Part shown: in pieces, positions 29,048 to 37,811 of the stretch | How the letters are laid out: each line of letters begins with the position of its first letter | How positions within the stretch are numbered: position 1 is the first letter of the stretch | Source of the DNA: Clostridia bacterium | Lineage (GTDB): Bacteria; Bacillota; Clostridia; UMGS1883; UMGS1540 | NCBI GenBank assembly: GCA_017436645.1 | Contig: JAFSCR010000011.1 | Span: 1-62,696 of the forward strand | Direction: 5' to 3' | Length of the DNA: 62,696 bases | The notes under the pieces: model-generated | What the model saw: only the letters and a program-made list of their open reading frames with translations | Database searches by the model: none | What the model was told of the DNA's origin: nothing | Position numbers and translations under genes: made by a program

Positions 29048-31966
29048 TTAAAAAAGTTTCCACTTATTTACTGAATATTTGGTTGAAACAACGGTACCGT
29101 TTGCCCGAAGTCCTACTGCAAAATCCTCCCCCGCCGCTATTGCAACAATATCTGTCCATTCTCCAACATTGCATTTTTCTCCTACTGCAATGACCGTTCC
29201 GTCTGCTTTAAGACCTACAATAAGATCATCTCCTGCACTTACTGCTACAATGTTTGTCCAGCCGGAAACAGTTTGATTCCCTTTTGCAACGACCGTTCCG
29301 TCTGCTTTAAGTCCTATGGTACAATACTCTGCTGCACTTACTGCCACAATCTCTTCCCATCCTTCAACATCGCATGTCCCAGCATATGTATCCCCTATTG
29401 CAACGACCGTCCCGTCTGCTTTAAGACCCACTGTATGACCTTGTCCTGCACTTACTGCTACAATGTTTGTCCAGCCGGAAACATTGCATTGACCAAACAG
29501 ATTATGCCCTGTTGCAACGACCGTCCCGTCTGCTTTAAGTCCTACGGTATGCCAGCTTCCTGCACTTACTGCTACAATGTTTGTCCAACCAGAAACATTG
29601 CATTGCCCCTGATCATTAACTCCTGTCGCAATAACAGACCCGTCTGCTTTGAGCCCTACTGTATGATTATTTCCTGTAGCTAGTGCTGTAATAGTTGACC
29701 AGTTAGAAACGTCACACTGACCAAATTTATTGTTTCCCGTTGCAACAACTGTGCCATCCGCATTTAATCCAACTGCGTGGGCGAAACCACAAGAAATGCG
29801 TTTATCATACTCGTTATAATAATTTTTTATTATCGAAAAAGCATCTTTATGGTTTGGATTTTCTTTTAAGATTGCAATAGCTTCCTTTGTTTTCCCTTCT
29901 TTCAACAGTTTAATTGCTTCATTGTAATTGTTGTCATTGAGGTTATTTTTACATTTTTCAACTTTGGCGTAACTGTCTTTGTAACCGTTGAGTGATTCAA
30001 ACGTGGTAATCGCTTCTTTCCACTTATCCTCATTCATTAATTTAGATGCCTCGTTGTATTTACATTCCACAATCTTTTCACTACTATCTTTATAGCCGTT
30101 CATTGCTTCAAATGCTGATATCGCTTCCTCGTATTTTGCAGATTCCATCAGTTTAACAGCTTGATTGTATTTAATATTCGGAATCATCACATTCAAAATT
30201 AGATTGGCCATAACAATCACTGCACATATAACAGCAATTATTATAAACACAAGTTTAAAGGTGCGCTTTGTTTCATTTTTTAGTTCTTCTATTTTCTGTA
30301 GACATATCTCCTTTAGTTCATCCGCATCTTTCCAACCGGGAATTGCTTCCAGTTGACGGATTGCACTTGTATAACCCACTTCGTTCTTAAAAGACATATC
30401 CTCTTTTGCCATACTCAAAATGGCATCTTTCCGAAGCGCGTCAGCTTCTATAACGCACTTTTCTGCAAGCGTAACCGAGTCCTTATATCCTTCAAGGTTT
30501 TTAAACAGTTCTTCTGCTTCTTGATATTGCTCTACAGCTACTGCAGATTCAAATGCTTCGAGAGCCATATTATATGCTTCCAATTTTCGCATTTCTTCTG
30601 CCTGCTCCAAGCACTTTTGTCTAAGCTGTTTGGAATCCTTATAATTTCCATCTACATTTGAAAAGAGCTTTTCCGCATTTTTAAAATCCTCTTCTGTTTT
30701 TGCAGAATTCATGGCAGCCAAAGCTTTCTGGTATTCTCTGTTCATAGCAAATTCCAGATACCCTTCCAGTTCAGCCTTCAACTTCTCATCGCCATATCGG
30801 ATAGCCTTCTCGTAATTTTTGCTCCCTTCAAAAAATTCTGTCAAATCTTTGATACGCTCACGTTTTCTAACATGAAATTCTACCATCAATTTACCGAGAT
30901 ATGCCTCTGCGCATTTCGGGTCAATGTCCAAAACCTTCTCGCAATATTCATCTGCGCTTTCCCAATCTCGATCATCTAAAAAGATAAATGCTCTTTCCAG
31001 AAGTGAATCGACATTGGCACCTGCAGATTCAGCGGAGACAACCGTTTCTTTTACAATCGTTTTCGTCGGCTTGTCGCCGCCCACAATTTTCTTAATACCG
31101 CGAATAAGGTCCTGCATAAAGCCGAGCTTTGACATATCCTGTGCCTGCAGGTGAGAAAATTCTTCGGGAAGGTCATAGGGGTCCATATCACGATAGGCAG
31201 GAATCAGCATTTTACCGGCGCCATTTTTAATCAACGCCAAATAGCGACTCCATTCATTTTTTACCCAAACAGCATTGAAATGCTCCTGCTTTGTGCCAAG
31301 CACAACCATGACCTTTGCGCTGTTTAATGCTGCAAAGATGTATGGCTCATACGCTGAACCGAGCTTGTCTTCAAGAGTAATTCTTGCAAAGAATACCTTA
31401 AAACCTTCCTCTGTCAACTGATAATACAGCTCATTTGCCAAAACACTATCGGGGGTTCTTCTGCCGCTTGCATCCGTTTCCTTATAGCAGATGAACACAT
31501 CGAAAGGCTCTTCCTTTTGGGAAATGGCCAGGATACCCTTTTGAATTTCGTTAATGGCGTTGGCTTCTTCCTCATAAAGAGACTTTTGGAAACCATCAGC
31601 GTACCGCAGGGCGGATTTATAATTATCGTCATCAAATATGGAGGTAAACTGTGCGCGGTTTACCGTGGGAATGCGCTTATGGGAAGCCGGATCCTCCACG
31701 TACTCAATACCATATCGGCAAAGAACAAGCGACCAATATGCTTCCGCATCGGTGCTATCCTCATTTAAAATCTGCTCGTAAATACCCATCGCCTTATCAA
31801 ACTCATTGTTACGACGAAAATGGTTGGCACGGTCGTACATCTGCGAACGTTTTTCGTCATCGAGCTTCGGCAAGGTTTGCCTCGTGCCACAATATTCACA
31901 GGTAAAAACGGTTTCGTTGTTGATTTCTAATGTACCGCCGCACATTTTACATTTAAAGACTGTCAT
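29048..31966 (-). CDS. membrane TIR-domain protein with C-terminal RCC1-like propeller
   Basis: A 972-residue multidomain protein. Residues 6-26 are a zinc ribbon (Cys6, Cys9, Cys23, Cys26); 35-150 are TPR-like helices; 153-290 are a TIR domain with FDVFICYKETD and Glu207 in SAYEPYI, the position of the catalytic Glu of NAD-cleaving TIR enzymes such as SARM1. Residues 320-560 are helical repeats with recurring GYKDS/GNYKDS motifs; 571-595 are one membrane helix; 600-715 are more such repeats; 726-968 hold seven RCC1-like repeats with the core VGLKADGTVVA. Lys/Arg before the helix suggests an inside N-terminus, so TIR would be cytosolic and the propeller outside. It is the last gene of the rsfS-to-thiN unit, 28 bases after thiN with GGGAGGAT. 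Immune or signalling roles are inference. Confidence 0.85.
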   Translation of the reverse strand: MTVFKCKMCGGTLEINNETVFTCEYCGTRQTLPKLDDEKRSQMYDRANHFRRNNEFDKAMGIYEQILNEDSTDAEAYWSLVLCRYGIEYVEDPASHKRIPTVNRAQFTSIFDDDNYKSALRYADGFQKSLYEEEANAINEIQKGILAISQKEEPFDVFICYKETDASGRRTPDSVLANELYYQLTEEGFKVFFARITLEDKLGSAYEPYIFAALNSAKVMVVLGTKQEHFNAVWVKNEWSRYLALIKNGAGKMLIPAYRDMDPYDLPEEFSHLQAQDMSKLGFMQDLIRGIKKIVGGDKPTKTIVKETVVSAESAGANVDSLLERAFIFLDDRDWESADEYCEKVLDIDPKCAEAYLGKLMVEFHVRKRERIKDLTEFFEGSKNYEKAIRYGDEKLKAELEGYLEFAMNREYQKALAAMNSAKTEEDFKNAEKLFSNVDGNYKDSKQLRQKCLEQAEEMRKLEAYNMALEAFESAVAVEQYQEAEELFKNLEGYKDSVTLAEKCVIEADALRKDAILSMAKEDMSFKNEVGYTSAIRQLEAIPGWKDADELKEICLQKIEELKNETKRTFKLVFIIIAVICAVIVMANLILNVMIPNIKYNQAVKLMESAKYEEAISAFEAMNGYKDSSEKIVECKYNEASKLMNEDKWKEAITTFESLNGYKDSYAKVEKCKNNLNDNNYNEAIKLLKEGKTKEAIAILKENPNHKDAFSIIKNYYNEYDKRISCGFAHAVGLNADGTVVATGNNKFGQCDVSNWSTITALATGNNHTVGLKADGSVIATGVNDQGQCNVSGWTNIVAVSAGSWHTVGLKADGTVVATGHNLFGQCNVSGWTNIVAVSAGQGHTVGLKADGTVVAIGDTYAGTCDVEGWEEIVAVSAAEYCTIGLKADGTVVAKGNQTVSGWTNIVAVSAGDDLIVGLKADGTVIAVGEKCNVGEWTDIVAIAAGEDFAVGLRANGTVVSTKYSVNKWKLF
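29063..29797 (-). repeat. seven tandem RCC1-like coding repeats
   Basis: Coding repeats in the propeller of the TIR protein. Spacing of the VGL-ADG core is 38 residues (114 bases) four times, then 33 and 34 residues. Repeats 2, 3 and 4 are nearly identical in protein and highly similar in DNA (for example GTTTGTCCAGCCGGAAAC recurs), which favours recombination-driven change of copy number. Seven copies match a seven-bladed propeller. Confidence 0.85.
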
Positions 31967-31994
31967 AAGTATCCTCCCACTTTTTTAAATGTCA

Positions 31995-32630
31995 CTAAAG
32001 GGTTTTATCCGCCCGGCAAAGTAGTACGAGGGCGCTTCCGCCATGCACGGAAATGTGGGCGGTTTCTTTTTTTATTTCATTGCTGATACCAAGTGTATCC
32101 CCAATGCGAATAAGGGCGTTTTCTGCCGTATATTTTGTGCCTGAAAGGGATACGGTGGCATCCTCGAAAAAGGGAATCAGGGACAGATAGTGATTTTCCC
32201 TTTTAGATAGGGTAACTTCCCCACTTAATAGGAACATATAGGTGTCACCATCCTCAAAGGTAAGGCTTGCACCTCTATCCCTCGCCCATTTCATAAGACC
32301 AATATTGCCGAGAAAATGGTCACATCTGCCACCGAAAACGCCAATGCAATAAATCTCTTTAAATCCTTTCTTTATGGCTAAATCAATAGCAAGTTGCAAA
32401 TCCGTTTCGTCCTTTTCGGCAGGATAGGTGTGCCTTTCAATGCCTTCGGGAAAGGGGATATCGAGACTGTCAAAATCGCCAAGGAGGACATCGGGAACGA
32501 GCCCAAGCGCCTTGCAATGACGATAGCCCCTATCGGCACAGATTAAAAAATCCGTGTCGAGGGGCTTATAAAACGTATAATCCTTTATATCTGCGCCCGC
32601 CATAATGACGGCTCTTTTTTCAGAATACAT
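31995..32630 (-). CDS. thiN: thiamine pyrophosphokinase
   Basis: Transfers pyrophosphate from ATP to thiamine to give thiamine pyrophosphate. 211 residues, normal. The N-terminal half has the substrate motif LICADRGYRHCKALGLVPD and the DFDSL turn near residue 55; ETDLQLAIDLAI and GGRCDHFLGN follow. The start shares one base with the rpe stop (TGATG). The gene follows rpe in many Bacillota (rsgA-rpe-thiN). Confidence 0.94.
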   Translation of the reverse strand: MYSEKRAVIMAGADIKDYTFYKPLDTDFLICADRGYRHCKALGLVPDVLLGDFDSLDIPFPEGIERHTYPAEKDETDLQLAIDLAIKKGFKEIYCIGVFGGRCDHFLGNIGLMKWARDRGASLTFEDGDTYMFLLSGEVTLSKRENHYLSLIPFFEDATVSLSGTKYTAENALIRIGDTLGISNEIKKETAHISVHGGSALVLLCRADKTL

Positions 32631-33277
32631 CAGCCTTTATATGCCTTGTCCTTGAGATTCTGAATTGCAGCAGCCTTATCTTCTTCATAGAATACTGCAG
32701 CGCCTGCAACGATAACGTTCGCACCGGCTTCGGTAACTTCATAGATATTGCCTGCACCGATACCGCCGTCAATCTGGATGTCCTTATCGGGATACATGGC
32801 ACGGATTTCACGCACTTTGCCGAGAACATCGGGAATAAACTTCTGTGCGGTAAAGCCGGGGTTTACGCTCATAACAAGAATCATATCGGCAAGGTGGCCT
32901 ACTTCGCGAATCATAGAAACAGGCGTGCCGGGATTTATGGCAAGGCCAACCTTACAGCCATTGTCACGAATCTGCTGGAGGGCACGGTGGATGTGGTTCG
33001 TCGCTTCCACGTGGATGGTAATGATGTCAGAACCGGCCTTTGCAAAGTCAGCTATGTACTTTTCGGGGTTTTCAATCATCAGATGCACGTCAAGTACCAT
33101 ACCCGTATGGGGACGAAGGGAGGCTACCGTGCCGATACCGAAAGAAAGGTTCGGTACAAAGTGACCGTCCATAACGTCAACGTGCAGATATTCTGCACCG
33201 CCGTCTTCTACGAGCTTTGCCTGATTTTTGAGATCTGCCATGTCACATGCCAGAATGGAGGGGGAAATTTTAATCAT
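32630..33277 (-). CDS. rpe: ribulose-phosphate 3-epimerase
   Basis: TIM-barrel enzyme (215 residues) of the pentose phosphate pathway that interconverts ribulose-5-P and xylulose-5-P. Family marks are SPSILACDMADL at the start, HVDVMDGHFVPNLSFG with metal-binding His and Asp, MSVNPGFTAQKF, and the QIDGGIGAGN phosphate loop near 175. ATG at 33277 is used, behind AGGAAGGAAG; a longer frame would overlap rsgA. Confidence 0.96.
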   Translation of the reverse strand: MIKISPSILACDMADLKNQAKLVEDGGAEYLHVDVMDGHFVPNLSFGIGTVASLRPHTGMVLDVHLMIENPEKYIADFAKAGSDIITIHVEATNHIHRALQQIRDNGCKVGLAINPGTPVSMIREVGHLADMILVMSVNPGFTAQKFIPDVLGKVREIRAMYPDKDIQIDGGIGAGNIYEVTEAGANVIVAGAAVFYEEDKAAAIQNLKDKAYKG

Positions 33278-33279
33278 TT

Positions 33280-34164
33280 TTATTCTTCCTTTCCTATTTT
33301 CCAAAATTTATTTTCCTTCAGCTTATCATAAAAATACTGATAGCTTTCGTAACGTTTTTCATGAACCTGACCGCTTTCAACCGCCGCTTTGACACTGCAG
33401 CCCGGTTCTTTTAAATGGGTACACCCTGTAAATTTACATCCGTCTTCTATTTTGGCAGATTCTCTGTATAATGCCCAGAGCCTGTCCGCCGTAATACCGG
33501 GAAGTTCCACCCGGCTGAAACCCGGGGTGTCCAGAATATAGCCGCCATCTTTTAAAGGGAACAGTTCCACATGTCTTGTGGTGTGCTTGCCGCGGGCAAG
33601 CTTTTCGCTGACCTTTCCTGTTTCAAGGCATAAATTGTCGCCCACAAGATTTAAAAGGCTGGATTTTCCAACGCCGGAATTGCCTGCAAACGCTGTGACA
33701 CGTCCCGAAAGATAGGGCCTTAAAGCTTCGATGCCCTTTTCTTCCTTGGCACTTGTTACAACCGTTTCGTATCCTGCATTTTCATAAATTTCGCAAAATG
33801 CACGGCAATCTTCTTCGCTTGCGAGGTCACTTTTATTAATGCAAAGCATGGCGTCAATACCGGCGTGCGCCGCAGAAAGAAGGAATGCATCAATCATGAA
33901 CATATCCACCGCCGGAGACTTCAGCGATGCCACAACCATAATGCGGTCTACATTGGAAACAGGGGGTCTTATCAGTGTGTTTTTCCTTGGCAGAATTTCT
34001 ATGACGGCATCCATGCCTTCGGAAAGCACGACCCTATCTCCCACACGGGGAATGATGTTTTCTTTTCGGAATCTGCCGCATGCACGGGTTTCATATACGG
34101 TGCCGTCATCCGTTGAGACATAGTAAAACCCGCCGATGCCTTTTGTTATGATGCCTTGCCTCAT
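33280..34164 (-). CDS. rsgA: ribosome small-subunit-dependent GTPase A
   Basis: GTPase that assists 30S subunit maturation. The 294-residue protein has the circularly permuted order of the family: OB fold first, then NKSD (G4) before FAGNSGVGKSSLLN (G1), DTPGF (G3), and a C-terminal zinc finger with CKFTGCTHLKEPGCSV. It lies ten bases after prkC and three before rpe. Confidence 0.96.
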   Translation of the reverse strand: MRQGIITKGIGGFYYVSTDDGTVYETRACGRFRKENIIPRVGDRVVLSEGMDAVIEILPRKNTLIRPPVSNVDRIMVVASLKSPAVDMFMIDAFLLSAAHAGIDAMLCINKSDLASEEDCRAFCEIYENAGYETVVTSAKEEKGIEALRPYLSGRVTAFAGNSGVGKSSLLNLVGDNLCLETGKVSEKLARGKHTTRHVELFPLKDGGYILDTPGFSRVELPGITADRLWALYRESAKIEDGCKFTGCTHLKEPGCSVKAAVESGQVHEKRYESYQYFYDKLKENKFWKIGKEE

Positions 34165-34173
34165 ACCTATCTC

Positions 34174-36033
34174 CTATTCCTCGCTTTTTTCGAGGCGTTT
34201 TTCCATATAATATGCATTATCGATATAAATTTGCACCGTGCCGGTTTCGAGATGTGCATTAAAGTTCACGGTGACCGGTGAGTGAGAAGTTTCATAGGAG
34301 CCTTCGAAAACAGTTCTGGCACCATCCATAATCTGAACGCTTACTTTTTCCTTATCCTCCGGCAACGGCAGGATGAAAGAATAGTTTTCGCCGGGGCCTG
34401 CAGGCTCTAATTCGCCTGTGCTTACTGCAAATTCAACTGCCGCTCCTTGCGACGCCATACTGCCTGCATGAACGGACTGGTAAATGACCGTGCCCTTTTT
34501 ATGGGAGCTTGTTCTCGGCTCTAAAACAACAGGAATCAGTTCGCTATCCTCTAAAAGCTTACGCGCTTCCGCTTCCGTGTGTCCGTAAAGTGAGGGTACT
34601 GCGACCTCTACTTCACTTTTGCCAAGGCTTACAACAAGCATAACCGTATCGCCTGTTCTTAAGGTATAACCCGAATTGGGATTTGTGCGGACAATGGATC
34701 CTTTTTCAATCTCATCAGAATGTTCTTCGGAAAACTGAGGCACAAGTCCTAACAGTTTTAACTCTTTCTCGGCAGTTTCCCGCTTTTTATTTACATAATC
34801 TGCAAGTTCAATCTTCTGGGTCCCACGGCTGACGGTGACCATAATTTTTGTTCCCACCGAAACCTTGGTTCCTTCAGCGGTATCCTGCTCGATAATAAAG
34901 CCTTCAGGAATATTACTGCTGTATACCGTATCTTTTTCAACGATATCCAGTTTTTTATTCTTCTGCTTTGCATCGCTTATGGACATATTGAGAAGGGACG
35001 GCACCACCACTTTTTTGCCGCCGGACGGAAACATCATTTTAGCCGCAAACACGCCCAGCACGCTGATAATAACTACTGCCGTTGCGATTGCCGCCGCCAC
35101 CGCCACGGTGTCTTCTTTCCGTCGTTTTTTCTTTCTGTCTTTTACAACGACTTCTTCCTGCACCAGTGACGGGAGTTTCCGTGTGGAAAACTTATCGGTA
35201 TGCATTTGCGGTGTTTCTCCGCCGCAAAGAAGGCGAAGGTCTGTGATGAGTGCCTCAACGGAAGGATAGCGTTCCGATGTATCCTTTGCCATGGCACGAA
35301 GAATCATATTTTGAATTTCCGGTGTAATCTGCTCGTTTTTTTCCATCGGGGGCACAGGCGCTTCTTCCAGATGCTTCATGGCTACTGCCACAGGGGTTTC
35401 GCCGTCAAACGGAAGTGAGCCTGTAAACATTTCATACATCATGATACCCAGCGAATAAATATCACTGCGTTCATCCGTAAAGCCACCCCTTGCCTGTTCA
35501 GGCGATGCATAGTGCACCGAACCGATTGCGCTGGCGCCTGCAACATTTGTGGAAGCGCTGACTGCACGGGCAAGACCAAAGTCCGTTACCTTCAAAACGC
35601 CTTCGTTCGTAATAATAATGTTGTGGGGTTTAATATCTCTATGAATAATGCCTTTTTGGTGTGCATGTTCAAGTGCCGATGCAATCTGTCCTGTAAAATC
35701 CACAGCTTCATTGACGGACAGTGTGCCTTTTCTATGCATATATTCCTTAAGCGTAATCCCCTCAATGCATTCCATGACGATATAGTTCAGTTTACCGTGT
35801 TTGCCAACATCATAGACGGAAACAACATTGGGATGGGAAAGGCTGGCCGCCGCCTGCGCCTCAATGGTAAAGCGTTTTAAAAACTCTTCATCCTCCTGAA
35901 ACTCGGGACGCAAAATTTTAACGGCAACGTTTCTGTTTAAAAGACGGCAACGGGCTTTATAGACAATGGCCATGCCGCCTGCGCCTATGTTTTCCAAAAG
36001 CTCATAGCGGTTACTAAGTACTGAACCTACCAT
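34174..36033 (-). CDS. prkC: Stk1/PrkC-type serine/threonine kinase with PASTA repeats
   Basis: Membrane eukaryotic-type kinase (619 residues) that senses muropeptides or lipid II outside and phosphorylates division, wall and translation factors inside. Kinase domain 10-268: Gly-rich loop GAGGMA, Lys39, HRDIKPHN at 131-138, DFGLA at 151. A basic linker (KKKRRK at about 301-306) leads to a membrane helix at 309-334, then three PASTA domains (about 342-404, 405-471, 476-540) and an extra beta-rich C-terminal part (550-615). Preceded directly by its phosphatase. Confidence 0.96.
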   Translation of the reverse strand: MVGSVLSNRYELLENIGAGGMAIVYKARCRLLNRNVAVKILRPEFQEDEEFLKRFTIEAQAAASLSHPNVVSVYDVGKHGKLNYIVMECIEGITLKEYMHRKGTLSVNEAVDFTGQIASALEHAHQKGIIHRDIKPHNIIITNEGVLKVTDFGLARAVSASTNVAGASAIGSVHYASPEQARGGFTDERSDIYSLGIMMYEMFTGSLPFDGETPVAVAMKHLEEAPVPPMEKNEQITPEIQNMILRAMAKDTSERYPSVEALITDLRLLCGGETPQMHTDKFSTRKLPSLVQEEVVVKDRKKKRRKEDTVAVAAAIATAVVIISVLGVFAAKMMFPSGGKKVVVPSLLNMSISDAKQKNKKLDIVEKDTVYSSNIPEGFIIEQDTAEGTKVSVGTKIMVTVSRGTQKIELADYVNKKRETAEKELKLLGLVPQFSEEHSDEIEKGSIVRTNPNSGYTLRTGDTVMLVVSLGKSEVEVAVPSLYGHTEAEARKLLEDSELIPVVLEPRTSSHKKGTVIYQSVHAGSMASQGAAVEFAVSTGELEPAGPGENYSFILPLPEDKEKVSVQIMDGARTVFEGSYETSHSPVTVNFNAHLETGTVQIYIDNAYYMEKRLEKSEE

Positions 36034-36780
36034 TTATGCTTCCTCCTTATGAACGTTTTTAAATACAATCGCCGTAATATTATCACGGCCGCCATTTTCA
36101 TTTGCACGGTTTACAAGGTTTGATACAACTTTGTCAAGGTTCTGATCTGAAATCAAAAGATTTTTAATTTCTGTTTCGGAAAGCATATTGGAAAGGCCAT
36201 CCGAACACATGAGAAGAATATCATCTTCAAAAAGGGGAACTGCGGTAAAATCATTTTCCACAGAAAAGTTTGTACCGACGGCACGTGTAATCACATTTCT
36301 GTTCGGATGGTTTTCGGCTTCCTCTTTCGATATCATGCCGCTATCCACCATTTCTTCCACCAGAGAATGGTCCTTCGTAATAAGCGAAAGTTCACCGCCC
36401 CGAAGAAGATAAACACGACTGTCTCCCACGTGTGCCACATACAATATATCAAAATCTACAAGGCAAATATCCATGGTTGTACCCATGCCCGAAAACGCTT
36501 CCGTGTTTTGTGCACGGCTATACACCATTTTATTGGCATAATTTACAGCATTTTTTAAAAGACGCTTTGTTTTCTCTTCGCTAAGGTCCAGCGTTTTCTG
36601 CATGCGGATAAAGGTTTCCGCGCTTTGGGCCGCCGTTCGGCTTGCAATATCGCCGGACAGGTGACCGCCCATGCCGTCACAAAGAATAAACAGGGACGGG
36701 GTATCGCCATTTGCCACGTAGAAATCCTGATTCATCTTTCGTTCTTTCCCTATATCGGTTTTTGCCGCAAAGGTTATCAT
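36034..36780 (-). CDS. prpC: PP2C-family serine/threonine phosphatase
   Basis: Partner of the PASTA kinase (248 residues; Stp/PrpC family). Metal-binding motifs are in order: KMNQD near 15, LCDGMGGH near 33-40, VGDSRVYL, CSDGLSNML and GRDNITAIV at the end. It overlaps rlmN by four bases and its stop (TAA) is immediately followed by the ATG of the kinase, giving tight coupling of phosphatase and kinase. Confidence 0.95.
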   Translation of the reverse strand: MITFAAKTDIGKERKMNQDFYVANGDTPSLFILCDGMGGHLSGDIASRTAAQSAETFIRMQKTLDLSEEKTKRLLKNAVNYANKMVYSRAQNTEAFSGMGTTMDICLVDFDILYVAHVGDSRVYLLRGGELSLITKDHSLVEEMVDSGMISKEEAENHPNRNVITRAVGTNFSVENDFTAVPLFEDDILLMCSDGLSNMLSETEIKNLLISDQNLDKVVSNLVNRANENGGRDNITAIVFKNVHKEEA

Positions 36781-37811
36781 AGGCAGTTATCCTTTCTTTT
36801 GGCCGCTCTGCGAAGCTGACCGCAGGCCGCATCAATATCTGCACCCATCTTGCGCCGCACCGTAACCTGTGTGCCGGCTTTTTCGAGGGTTTTTACAAAC
36901 ATTTCTGCCGTCGCTTTTTCACTTTTCTGAAACGCTCTCTCTTCCACGTGATTTACGGGAATCAAATTGACATGAAAACCGCTAAAGCCGCCAAGAAGCG
37001 CAGACAGCTCTTTTGCATTTTCCACGCTGTCGTTTACGCCGCGAATGAGTGCATATTCAAACGTAACACGTCTGTGAGTCATATCAAAATATTTTCTGCT
37101 CTCTGAAACCAGTTTTTCTATGGGCACGCTTTTTGCGATTGGCATTAATTTTTTTCGAATTTCATCATTCGGTGCATGCAATGAAACGGCAAGATTTATG
37201 GGCAAATTCTCCCCTGCAAGCTGACGCATTTTATCCACAAGACCGCAGGTGGAAAGGGTTATGTGTCGGGCGCTGAGACCAAGGCCGTCAGGATTTACGG
37301 CGTTTCTGATAAAGTCCAGAACATTATCGTAATTATCCAGCGGTTCCCCGCTTCCCATAATGACAACGTTTGATATTCTTTCGCCCGTGTCACGCTCAGC
37401 TGCTAAAATCTGCCCGATGATTTCTCCGGATGAAAGGTTTCTGTCAAGCCCGTCAATGGTGGAAGCGCAAAAGGCACAGCCCATTCTGCATCCTGCCTGA
37501 GAAGATACACATATGGTACGTCCGTGATGATAGGGCATAACCACGCTCTCTATCCCTGCATCATCCTCCATGCGGAAAAGATATTTCACTGTGCCGTCAA
37601 GCTTTGACACAAGTTTAATATCAATTTTCGGGAGCTTTGTATAGCATTCATTTTTCAGTTTTTCTCTCAGGTCCTTTGGCACATTCGTCATTTCATCAGG
37701 TGTTTTGCCTGCAAATATCCATTTATAAATCTGTCTAGTGCGAAAACGAGGAACATTGCCAAGATAGCCTTCCAGTGTTTCGGGCGTAAAATCGTAAATA
37801 TTCAATTCCAT
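36777..37811 (-). CDS. rlmN: 23S rRNA/tRNA (adenine-C2)-methyltransferase
   Basis: Radical SAM enzyme (344 residues) that methylates A2503 of 23S rRNA. The 4Fe-4S ligands are CRMGCAFC at about 107-114; the methyl-carrier Cys near the C-terminus is in DIDAACGQL, and NLIPVN and SLHAPND are present. The start overlaps the rsmB stop region by ten bases. Confidence 0.96.
   Translation of the reverse strand: MELNIYDFTPETLEGYLGNVPRFRTRQIYKWIFAGKTPDEMTNVPKDLREKLKNECYTKLPKIDIKLVSKLDGTVKYLFRMEDDAGIESVVMPYHHGRTICVSSQAGCRMGCAFCASTIDGLDRNLSSGEIIGQILAAERDTGERISNVVIMGSGEPLDNYDNVLDFIRNAVNPDGLGLSARHITLSTCGLVDKMRQLAGENLPINLAVSLHAPNDEIRKKLMPIAKSVPIEKLVSESRKYFDMTHRRVTFEYALIRGVNDSVENAKELSALLGGFSGFHVNLIPVNHVEERAFQKSEKATAEMFVKTLEKAGTQVTVRRKMGADIDAACGQLRRAAKRKDNCL

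Noticed and set aside
29063..29797. CRISPR-like array
   Set aside because: The repeats are in frame, 114 bases long and encode propeller blades; there are no short repeats with unique spacers.
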